Shown here: in pieces, positions 54,573 to 61,981 of the stretch | Position numbering within the stretch: the first letter of the stretch is position 1 | Layout of the letters: each line of letters starts with the position of its first letter | Source of the DNA: an uncultured Methanobacterium sp. | GTDB taxonomy: Archaea > Methanobacteriota > Methanobacteria > Methanobacteriales > Methanobacteriaceae | Reading direction: 5' to 3' | Assembly (NCBI RefSeq): GCF_963665055.1 | Contig: NZ_OY762015.1 | Location: forward strand, 992,001 to 1,056,000 | DNA length: 64,000 bases | Translations under genes and position numbers: made by a program | The notes under the pieces: model-generated | The model's input: only the letters and a program-made list of their open reading frames with translations | The model's database searches: none | What the model was told of the DNA's origin: nothing

Positions 54573-54761
54573 TTAGTGTTCACGATCACAGAGCAGGATG
54601 TCTCCGGTCCCCACATTCTCTGATTCTACTTCCCGGATTATGATCACCATGGCCGAAACTGGAAGGTTTAATACCTTGCTGGCGGTTCTGGCAAATGAAC
54701 TTACTAATTCCCTTTTCTGCTCCTTGTTCATGGGAGGAGCATCTATGGTTATAACTGGCAT
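54573..54761 (-). CDS. 4-oxalocrotonate tautomerase family protein
   Basis: 62 residues, the normal size. The catalytic Pro1 follows the initiator Met (MPVITIDAPP), and the pattern EQKRELVSSFARTASKVLNLP with VIIIREVESENVG completes the beta-alpha-beta unit. The family isomerises keto-enol bonds; the substrate here is not known. A GGAGGTAAAATC site precedes ATG 54761. Confidence 0.87.
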   Translation of the reverse strand: MPVITIDAPPMNKEQKRELVSSFARTASKVLNLPVSAMVIIIREVESENVGTGDILLCDREH

Positions 54762-54931
54762 GATTTTACCTCCAAATTACGAGTTTTCCACATGTGTTTC
54801 CACTTTTTACTGAGTGGAGTTTCCTTAATTCATTGAGTATTGATTATAGCCTTCCAGAGTCATAAACTTAATTAAATCCTTAAAATTAATGAAAAATTAA
54901 TAGAATTAATATTTTAACTACTCAATTTTAA

Positions 54932-55357
54932 TTACTTGAAGATTTTTTTATAGAATGATGATGAAATACGAGTTATCTTGGTTTTAGCAGTTTTAATCAT
55001 AGAGTGCATTCTCTCTATATTTATTGCCACCAGTTCATCAGGTCTTTTAGGAGGAAGACCTTTAGTGCTAATTGTTCGCAAATTTTCGAGGCCCTCTTTC
55101 TGTTTCTTAAATTGCTGATCTGTGGGTTCTGAAGCAAGGTTGTCTGGTAGTGTCTCTTTTGTAATTATTTTTGAATGAATGTAAGTAGAATTATTATGAT
55201 ATGTAGTATAATTTAGCGAAGTATCATTTATAAAAGCGAAAACATCACTTCCCTGATTAGTACCACCCATTGTAGCTGATACTGCCCCCGAAAAAGTAGA
55301 TAATACAAAAATAACGGATAATAAAAATACGATTGCTTTTTGGTTATTCATATTCAT
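54932..55357 (-). CDS. Hypothetical secreted protein
   Basis: 141 residues. An N-terminal signal peptide (AIVFLLSVIFVLSTFSGAVSA, cleaved near residue 29) is followed by a Thr/Asn/Ser-rich segment (YTTYHNNSTYIHSK) and a basic C-terminal helix rich in Lys and Thr. I recognise no domain. GAGGGCTTAGATC precedes the ATG at 55357. Single-gene unit. Confidence 0.65.
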   Translation of the reverse strand: MNMNNQKAIVFLLSVIFVLSTFSGAVSATMGGTNQGSDVFAFINDTSLNYTTYHNNSTYIHSKIITKETLPDNLASEPTDQQFKKQKEGLENLRTISTKGLPPKRPDELVAINIERMHSMIKTAKTKITRISSSFYKKIFK

Positions 55358-55725
55358 GATCTAAGCCCTCTACATAATAATTAATGAATATAATTTTATA
55401 ATAATATAATAATTTAACATTTATACTTTTATTTTAAGGCTTTTAAAAATCAGTACAAATAGTAAATTGACGATCATCTTAAAAAATATTCCAAATATCG
55501 AAAGTAGTAGCTAATGGTTACTGTTAAATAATTTTTTCTGAGTGAAAACTTGAAATAATATTTTTTTGTGGTATTAATACAACAAGATTATCAGTATAAC
55601 TGATGGAAAAGATGTGCTATTTCATATAATCGTGCATACAATAATTATACAAAAAGGAAATGATTATGCAAAAAGACTTGGGCAATTTATACTAATAACT
55701 CATTAAAATCTTATAGGAGACTTAC
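55358..55725. other. Divergent AT-rich intergenic region
   Basis: 368 bases, very AT-rich, without a gene I would defend. AAAAAGG(A)AATGATTATGCA motifs near 55650 precede only a nine-codon frame. Confidence 0.4.
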
Positions 55726-56220
55726 ATGAAAGACAATCCTATCCAGAAAAAGGAGAATACAAAAAACGAACAATCCCCCGAATCATTATCTTTAACTCAA
55801 AATCCCAATGATGATCATCAAGGGAAAAAAGTATCATCCAATGATAAAGTTCGAATTAAAGAGTTGGAAATGGAATTAGCTAAAAAAGAATCGGAGATAA
55901 TATTCTTAAAGGAAAAGGTGACCAACAACCAGGAAATCATACTGGATGTGATTGAAGAGAAGAAACTACTCAAAAAGCAGATAAAAGATTTCGAGCTTAA
56001 AGAACTGGATTTGAAACTGAATAATTACATGGACCTCCAGTGGAAACATCATAAAACAGAACATCGACTTTTTATAACCAAGGGACACCTGGATGATGCA
56101 AATAAAGAGCTTGAATTCCGAGCTAAGGTCATAGCAGATCTCGAAAGACGTGGCTTGAGGGATCATGCCCTGGGACGATTCCCGGAGAGTTACCAGGAAT
56201 ATAAAAAACGAGACCGGTAA
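55726..56220 (+). CDS. Hypothetical coiled-coil protein
   Basis: 164 residues. After a polar N-terminus, residues 40-135 are strongly charged heptad-like (VRIKELEMELAKKESEIIFL and later DLKLNNYMDLQWKHHK), predicted coiled coil. No membrane or known motifs. The ribosome site ATAGGAGACTTAC precedes ATG 55726. It immediately precedes the accessory island and may be its last core neighbour. Confidence 0.7.
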   Translation: MKDNPIQKKENTKNEQSPESLSLTQNPNDDHQGKKVSSNDKVRIKELEMELAKKESEIIFLKEKVTNNQEIILDVIEEKKLLKKQIKDFELKELDLKLNNYMDLQWKHHKTEHRLFITKGHLDDANKELEFRAKVIADLERRGLRDHALGRFPESYQEYKKRDR

Positions 56221-56469
56221 TATTTATTGCTTTATTAATATTTGTGAGTTAATAGAGTTTTATTAAGATATAATCAAATCTTTTTTTTAATTAATTTTCA
56301 TTATTCAATGAATAATTCAATTGGGTTTAACAGTGAAAATTTTACCATAAAACCCAATTTCATAAAAAATGTTGAAACCCGTGTAAAATAATCAACTAAT
56401 ATAACCCAAGTCATCTAAACACAGGTAGTTCTACATTTTTGTGATATGGATATACAAAATACAGTATTA

Positions 56470-56528
56470 ATAAAAATAGCATAAAAATAGCATAATTTTA
56501 CTTCGTTAAACGTGCCTATTACGAAGTA
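56470..56528. promoter_or_regulatory. dif/att-like inverted repeat with adjacent direct repeats
   Basis: TACTTCGT (56499-56506) and its perfect inverse ACGAAGTA (56521-56528) lie 14 bases apart. Read as 11-base arms around an 8-base centre, the arms still match at 9 of 11 positions, which is the arm-spacer-arm shape of a tyrosine-recombinase core site. Two direct copies of ATAAAAATAGC (56470-56480 and 56481-56491) adjoin it and could be arm-type sites. It lies 213 bases beyond the 3' end of the dead integrase. Confidence 0.45.
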
Positions 56529-56740
56529 CACTAATACTTAACTTCAAATCATAAATAGTTGACTATTTTAACTACTAGAAAATTTATTCCAATATAGAAA
56601 AAACTAGTGTTTAATCTGTAAAAATCCTCAAGAAACTTCATTATCAACACTATAACCTATCTCACATGATACAATACCCCAATTTTTATAATTTTCCATA
56701 AGATTCATACAGTACATATTAAAAAATAAATAAAATCAAA

Positions 56741-57649
56741 TTAAATCAACTTTGCACGATCATAATCGCTTTTTAGAGTTTCCATGTCCACACTGGTGTA
56801 AATTTGAGTCGTTGTTAAGTTAGAATGTCCTAATAATCTTTGTATAACTCTTATGTCCATACCATTCTTTAATAAGTGGGTTGCAAATGAATGGCGTAAA
56901 ATATGTGGAGTCACTTTCTTTTTTATACCTGAAAGTTGTGCATATCTTTTTATCATTTTTTGAATATATCGGGTTGTTAAACAATTCCCCTGACGATTAA
57001 CAAATAAATATTCATTATTGCCATCAATATCCTTGAGATAAACCCTAATTAAATCCCTAGTGACATAGTCAAAAAGGACAATTCTATCCTTTTCACCTTT
57101 TCCTCGGATATGTATGGTTCGTTCATCAAGATCTAAATCCTTAACTTTTAAATTAACTAATTCAGAAACTCTCAAACCAGATGAATACAAAGAGAAATAA
57201 TCAATTTATTTCTAACTTTAACCGATTCAGAATAGATACTGCTTGAACCAGTATCAAATCTATCAGGAGTTTCTAGGAGAATTTATATCTCTTCTTCATT
57301 AAGTGCTTTAGGCAGACTTTTGGTCCTTTAGGAGCTTTCACATTTATAAGCGCATCAACTTCTGCAAAGCTAAAAATTTCTTCAAAACAACAGTTACCAG
57401 ATAAACATAGTTCTGTGAAACTTCCCTATCACGTTTAAGATAAAGAATATACTCCTTAAATTGGATTAAAAGATCTTTTTCGTACTTTAATTCTTGTTTG
57501 TCCTTTAAAAATTCATGAAAATTATTTAAAATTGAACTATATGTGCCAATAGTACGTTTGGAATAATTCCTTATTTCTAGATCCAATAAGTATTCTTCAA
57601 TTATGCTCGAAAAATCTGATAATTCAATTGTTAATAGTTCATTAGCCAT
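56741..57649 (-). pseudogene. Decayed XerC/D-type tyrosine recombinase (integrase)
   Basis: The N-terminal SAM-like core-binding domain (57344-57649, LLDLEIRNYSKRTIGTYSSI) and the catalytic domain (56741-57190) lie in order but in different frames. Between them the reading FAEVDALINVKAPKGPK, LPKALNEEEI and ILLETPDR can be followed only with frame changes near 57366-57375, 57313-57325 and 57190-57194, and an in-frame TAA at 57283-57285. The catalytic half still has the full active set: RVSEL Arg, HILRHSF (His-x2-Arg), LLGHSN and the nucleophile in TQIYTSVD. The N-half keeps a GGGTGAT ribosome site. It is clearly inactive. Confidence 0.88.
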
Positions 57650-57680
57650 TTAAATCACCCCCCCCAAAAAAAGATAAAAA

Positions 57681-57845
57681 TCATCTGATTCCTATTAACT
57701 CAGTGCTCCTCATAAAATTCAGAAAATTTTCAATTTTTTCATTAAAAACTTCAATGTTCTCACACACTTCCAGGATCAGATCTCCTTCAACATAAATGAA
57801 AATTGAAAGATCTCTTCTGAGATCCAGATCACCTGAAAGTATCAT
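57681..57845 (-). CDS. Small hypothetical protein (54 aa)
   Basis: A 55-codon frame from ATG 57845, after a GGTG site. The product is acidic (FIYVEGDLILEVCENIEVF). No homologue comes to mind. It overlaps the divergent ORF at 57796-58089 by 50 bases, so at most one of the two may be real near the overlap. Confidence 0.35.
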   Translation of the reverse strand: MILSGDLDLRRDLSIFIYVEGDLILEVCENIEVFNEKIENFLNFMRSTELIGIR

Positions 57846-58089
57846 AACACCATTCAGAAACCATCTGAAAATGGTCTGGAATCAGGCTCAGGATCTCCTC
57901 AGGATATTGAAAGTAAACCCACGGTATGTCTTCACACCGTCTGATATGAGTAAATTCATTTCTGAACTTAAGAAGATCTATGAAGAAGAAAAAGACTTAA
58001 AAAACCCCTCAAAGTATTTAAAAACAATCAAACAAATTTTAGAGATTGATGCACGTTTGAATAAAGATAAAAATGTTTCAAGAGGATGA
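57796..58089 (+). CDS. Hypothetical protein of the island (97 aa)
   Basis: 97 codons from ATG 57796; a shorter version from ATG 57868 (MVWNQAQDLLRIL) is also possible. The second half is charged and helical (ISELKKIYEEEKDLKNP, YLKTIKQILEIDARL). I do not recognise it. It lies between the dead integrase and the regulatory palindromes, in a region with other short frames typical of a plasmid or virus remnant. Confidence 0.45.
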   Translation: MKIERSLLRSRSPESIITPFRNHLKMVWNQAQDLLRILKVNPRYVFTPSDMSKFISELKKIYEEEKDLKNPSKYLKTIKQILEIDARLNKDKNVSRG

Positions 58090-58263
58090 TTGGTGTGTCA
58101 CTGAACCAACCTAGACAGTGATTTTCACATGACCATCAACGTCAACCACTACCCCCACGAGCCTCGGCTAGAAACCAAAAACAGAATTCTTAAAAATCAT
58201 TCATTGGCCGTTTTTTCCAAAAAAACGATTTCTTTAGTTTTTTACTTATTTACTAAAATATCA

Positions 58264-58342
58264 ATATATATTTATATATATACAGATTCTGCAGGAGAAA
58301 ATGACATTTTCTCCAAAAATCCAAAAGGAAAATGTCATTTTC
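58264..58342 (+). promoter_or_regulatory. Promoter with two GAAAATGwCATTTTC palindromes
   Basis: A TATA-rich segment (58264-58283, TATATATTTATATATATA-like) is followed by a perfect 21-base palindrome at 58294-58314 (10-base arms GGAGAAAATG around A) and a second palindrome at 58328-58342 (GAAAATG, T, CATTTTC). Their centres are 31 bases apart, about three helical turns. The small gene at 58362 follows. This is the layout of a self-repressed operon promoter. Confidence 0.65.
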
Positions 58343-58361
58343 GCATCCAGCTGGAGGCACC

Positions 58362-58571
58362 ATGAAAAAAATACGGATGCCCCCAATCAATCGAGAAACA
58401 TATGAAATATTCAAAAAAGGAGTTGAAAAAAGAAATAAAGGGAAAATATGGGGTAATTTACATGGAGAGATAGAAAAAGCATTGATTTTTTATGAAAAAT
58501 GTGGTAAGGATGTGCATTTTGTTACTTTCTTTGAAATGAACCAGTACATGGAGGTGTTTCCTGGAAAGTAG
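58362..58571 (+). CDS. Small RHH-like plasmid/virus-type protein
   Basis: 69 residues from ATG 58362, with a CTGGAGGCACC site. The pattern of a short strand (KKIRMPPI), then RETYEIFKKGVEKR and GNLHGEIEKALIFYEK, resembles ribbon-helix-helix DNA-binding proteins common on archaeal plasmids and viruses. The twin palindromes before it would then be its own operator; this is inferred. The stop overlaps the GTG of the following frame (TAGTG). Confidence 0.6.
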   Translation: MKKIRMPPINRETYEIFKKGVEKRNKGKIWGNLHGEIEKALIFYEKCGKDVHFVTFFEMNQYMEVFPGK

Positions 58572-58890
58572 TGGTTGATGTTGACGATCCCAAGATCCAT
58601 GACTTAACTGAACAGTTTATTCTGGCTTTTGGTGATGTTGAACAAATTCAGAAAAGTGCGATAATCGGTTTTATTGAAGTCTAGACTGGGAAAAGGGGAG
58701 ATTACACATTCAAAAAATATATAAACATTTTCGTGACTCCGGATTGATTAAATATGATTACAAAAAAAGAGTTTTTTTACCAACTAACTATTGTATTAGG
58801 AAATTCAAAAAATTGGAAGAAAAAACAGAAGATTTAAGGTTATCTCTTAAACCAGTAATCGCAACGAATAAAATGAAAAATAAATATTAA
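58571..58890 (+). pseudogene. Broken winged-helix-like gene
   Basis: A GTG frame overlapping the stop of the RHH-like gene reads VVDVDDPKIHDLTEQFILAF and SAIIGFIEV before a stop at 58682-58684. The sense continues in the next frame (KSRLGKGEITHSKNI) and then in the third (IYKHFRDSGLIKYDYKKRVF) to TAA 58888. Two frameshifts near 58677 and 58720 would restore one helix-turn-helix protein of about 105 residues. It converges on and slightly overlaps the phosphatase gene end. Confidence 0.55.
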
Positions 58891-59603
58891 TTATTATGTA
58901 CTAAAATAAGAGTTATATTATCTGATCCTCCTTTTTCAATAGCATTTTTAATTAATTTATCACATTTAGCTTGGGTATTCCCCTTAGTCCTATGGATAAT
59001 TCTAAAAATTTCTTCATCCATTAACATGTTTGTTAATCCATCTGTGCAAAGGAGTATATAATCTCCGATATCCAATTTTATTTCATTATAATTTATTTCT
59101 ATATTTGATTTGCCCAATGCGTATGTTATAACATGTTTAAATTTATCATTAAAATCTTTTTTTGAAATTATTCCTTTTTTTAATAGATCTTTACCTAAAA
59201 CTTGATCTTCACTTATTTGTATAATATCCTCCTTTTTTATGACATAAGCTCTACTATCCCCCACATTAGCTATGTAAAATTTATTAGAGAAATAAAGAGC
59301 CAAAACTAGAGTAGTACCCATTTTCTTTAATCTATCATCAGTTTTAGCATGATTTTTTATAATGTTATGAGCTTTATAAATTGCATTAGATATATAAAAA
59401 CGGATGTTATTATAATTAAACATAGATTTTTCCTTTAAATAATTATATACCGTTTTTACAGCCAGAGAACTGGCTATTTCACCGCCATTATATCCCCCCA
59501 TTCCATCTGCAATAATAAACAAAGATAAATCAACATCAATACAAAAGCTATCTTCATTTTTAGCCCTATTTAACCCAATGTCTGTTTTATAACCCACTTC
59601 CAT
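58887..59603 (-). CDS. PP2C-type Ser/Thr protein phosphatase
   Basis: 238 residues, complete. All metal-binding motifs are in place: RAKNEDSF (Asp18), IADGMGGYNGGE (Asp33, Gly34), VGDSRAYVI, LLCTDGLTN (Asp near 190) and GGSDNITLILV (Asp near 229). It is soluble and of the compact Stp/PppA type, which dephosphorylates partner kinases and their substrates. It is transcribed divergently from the FHA gene (257 bases between), and such a pair in bacteria forms a switch with kinases. Start ATG 59603. Confidence 0.93.
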   Translation of the reverse strand: MEVGYKTDIGLNRAKNEDSFCIDVDLSLFIIADGMGGYNGGEIASSLAVKTVYNYLKEKSMFNYNNIRFYISNAIYKAHNIIKNHAKTDDRLKKMGTTLVLALYFSNKFYIANVGDSRAYVIKKEDIIQISEDQVLGKDLLKKGIISKKDFNDKFKHVITYALGKSNIEINYNEIKLDIGDYILLCTDGLTNMLMDEEIFRIIHRTKGNTQAKCDKLIKNAIEKGGSDNITLILVHNN

Positions 59604-59860
59604 AATACAATTGAAGTAGTTCCTACTCTAAAAAATTTTCGTTAAAAAAGAATAGACTTTAGATTATCAGATTAGTTAGTTGTTTATGTTAAACATCACT
59701 GGGAAATCACTTAAATTCGATTTAGTAATATTTAAATTATATGATACTACTTAATAACATAACATAAGTTTTTGGAATATAATTTTATTTAAAACATAAT
59801 ATGCATGAAAAATAATCTAAATTCAATAATCCCATAGTAATATCTCAAAGGTGTATTTAA
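59604..59860. promoter_or_regulatory. Divergent promoter region of the phosphatase and FHA-kinase units
   Basis: 257 AT-rich bases between divergent genes. The FHA gene start has an AAAGGTG site. TATA-like sequence is frequent, so I do not fix the promoters. No gene. Confidence 0.4.
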
Positions 59861-60388
59861 TTGCTTAAAAGAAGTTTGTTATTTAAGTTTATATTATGCA
59901 TTTTTGCTATCGTTATTTTAATTTTAATTATTTTGAATTTACAAAATCTCTCAGAATGGATAAGTACTAAATGGATTGACATTTTCTATGCATTTATTTT
60001 CGCCGTAGTTGTGGGAGTTGTTTTCGAATATTCTTATAACAAACTTAAACCCAAACCAAAAATATCTAAAGAAACAATATTAGCTCCTAAAAAATTTTTG
60101 GCTAGATTAATTCTTCCAGATAACAAAATATGTTTAATGAGTGATAACGAACGAATATTTGGTAGAGAAGATTTTTTAGGCACATTAAATATGGACAGTC
60201 TTGAATATATAGGTAATCACCACTTTAAAATTCTTAAAAAGAATAAACAGTTTTATTTAACAGATTTAAATAGCAAAAATGGCACTAAATTAAATGATCA
60301 GGAAATTAAAGGTCGAGTAAAGTTATCAGATGGAGATCAAATTACAGTTGCTAATATTTTAGAAATAACATTCAAAGAAGAAAAATAG
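59861..60388 (+). CDS. Membrane-anchored FHA-domain protein
   Basis: 175 residues. Two membrane helices (about 6-28 and 38-58) anchor it, and a cytoplasmic FHA domain fills residues 80-172: GRED (101-104), the paired His at 120-121 replacing the usual Ser-x-x-His, DLNSKNGT (Asn140-Gly141-Thr142) and LSDGDQI. FHA domains bind phosphothreonine, so it should be a target or adapter of the downstream kinases. It starts at TTG 59861, after AAAGGTG. Kinase A follows 112 bases later. Confidence 0.88.
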   Translation: MLKRSLLFKFILCIFAIVILILIILNLQNLSEWISTKWIDIFYAFIFAVVVGVVFEYSYNKLKPKPKISKETILAPKKFLARLILPDNKICLMSDNERIFGREDFLGTLNMDSLEYIGNHHFKILKKNKQFYLTDLNSKNGTKLNDQEIKGRVKLSDGDQITVANILEITFKEEK

Positions 60389-60500
60389 GAAATTTTAACC
60401 CTCATCAAGCTAAAAACAGTACAGGAACTAAACAAAAAAATGGATAAGCAAATATAATTTGATGGAACAAAATTGGAAAAAATTTCAGTAGGTAATGAAT

Positions 60501-61955
60501 TTGAATTCAATTATAGAGAAATTCATGAATCTAGGCTATAAAGGATACGTCCTAATTGTAGTGCCATATTTAGTTTTAATTTTCACTAGAGATTATTATA
60601 TAAATTTATGTGTATTCCTCGTGATTTTTTCTCTTATTTTGTCAATTACGATTTTTAAAATAAGAAAAGATGAAATAATTGGAAAATATGTCGAGAATTT
60701 TAAAACTCGCCGTTTGATAATTTCAAATATAATTATAACTATTTATTCTGGATATTTTTTATTAGACATGTTATATGTTCTCTTTTTTTCTTTTTCAGAC
60801 CCATCTTATGATTTAATAAGTGGTATGTTAAGTATTACTTTACTTTTGTTGATAGTATTAATTTCTATTTTGTGTTTAAAGAATTTAAAATCAAATCGGA
60901 GGATTAATAAAAAACATGCTCATATTAATTTTTTCTTGGGAATGGGAATTGTAATATTTTTTGGAATAACTCTAATGGGAGAAAATTTCAATGTTGAAGG
61001 CAGCATCATTGCTTTATATGCTGTTTTTACTAGTATGCTTGTGGGCATTCCATTTTATGTACCCAATATAATTATTCTTCAAACTATTAATGGATATAAC
61101 AAAGTTGTAGGGCGACCAAAAACTCCTATTGACGCTTTTTCAAAGAGATTTAAAGACACATTTCATAATACTAAATATATTGGTGAAGGTGGATTCGCAT
61201 GGGTATATCGCGTCACCAATATAGATGATAAAAAAGAATATGCAATAAAAATACCCAAAATAGACAAAAAAAATACAGGTAAAACCTTTGTGAAAGAAGC
61301 AGCAAACTGGAACCTCCTAGATCATCCTAACATCGTAAAAATACACAATATAAACATTATTGAAACACCTTACATTGAAATGGAATACTGTGACGGACCA
61401 CTCAAAGAGGAAAAAATGGACCTAGCAGATAGTGTAAACATTATTTATGATTTAGCTGAAGGATTACGCTATGCACACAGCAAAAACATCATACATGGTG
61501 ATATCAAGCCTTCTAACATTTTAATGAAAAATAATCAAGCAAAAATCAGCGACTGGGGACTAAGTAAATTGAAAACCGACAAATCAGTCACACTATCCGG
61601 ATTTACCCCCCAATATGCAGCCCCAGAACAAATCTCAAGCGAATATGGTAAAGGCGATGAAAGAACCGACATCTACCAATTAGGAGGCGTCGCTTACATG
61701 CTACTCACAGGCCAACCACCACTAGCAGACTACACTCCAAACATTTATGAAGCCATTTTAAACCAAAAACCTGACCCTATAACCAAATACAACCCACAAG
61801 CCAAAAATATAGAACCAATCATAATGAAATGCCTAGAAAAACAAAAAAAAGACAGATACCAAAACATGAACCAATTAATCAAAGACCTCAACCAATACAA
61901 ACTTACAATCACACAATTAAACAAAGATCAATCCAAGAGGTATCAAAAAAATTAA
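60501..61955 (+). CDS. Six-TM Hanks-type Ser/Thr kinase, copy A
   Basis: About 484 residues (486 from ATG 60495). The N-terminal 200 residues have about six hydrophobic helices; the kinase domain then faces the cytoplasm. The motifs are all present: GEGGFAWVY loop (near 228), AIKIPK with the ATP lysine (near 250), HGDIKPSN (catalytic Asp), KISDWGLSK (DWG in place of DFG) and AAPEQ with DIYQLGGVAYMLLTGQPP. HGD replaces HRD, so activation may not need loop phosphorylation. The TTG start has AGGT seven bases before it, exactly as in copy B. Confidence 0.9.
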   Translation: MNSIIEKFMNLGYKGYVLIVVPYLVLIFTRDYYINLCVFLVIFSLILSITIFKIRKDEIIGKYVENFKTRRLIISNIIITIYSGYFLLDMLYVLFFSFSDPSYDLISGMLSITLLLLIVLISILCLKNLKSNRRINKKHAHINFFLGMGIVIFFGITLMGENFNVEGSIIALYAVFTSMLVGIPFYVPNIIILQTINGYNKVVGRPKTPIDAFSKRFKDTFHNTKYIGEGGFAWVYRVTNIDDKKEYAIKIPKIDKKNTGKTFVKEAANWNLLDHPNIVKIHNINIIETPYIEMEYCDGPLKEEKMDLADSVNIIYDLAEGLRYAHSKNIIHGDIKPSNILMKNNQAKISDWGLSKLKTDKSVTLSGFTPQYAAPEQISSEYGKGDERTDIYQLGGVAYMLLTGQPPLADYTPNIYEAILNQKPDPITKYNPQAKNIEPIIMKCLEKQKKDRYQNMNQLIKDLNQYKLTITQLNKDQSKRYQKN

Positions 61956-61981
61956 TAAAAAATCACCGATAGGTGACAAAT

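Noticed and set aside
58129..58365. A 78-codon plus-strand frame ahead of the RHH-like gene
   Set aside because: It runs through the TATA tract and both palindromes, has no ribosome site and gives an odd composition, so the promoter reading is better.
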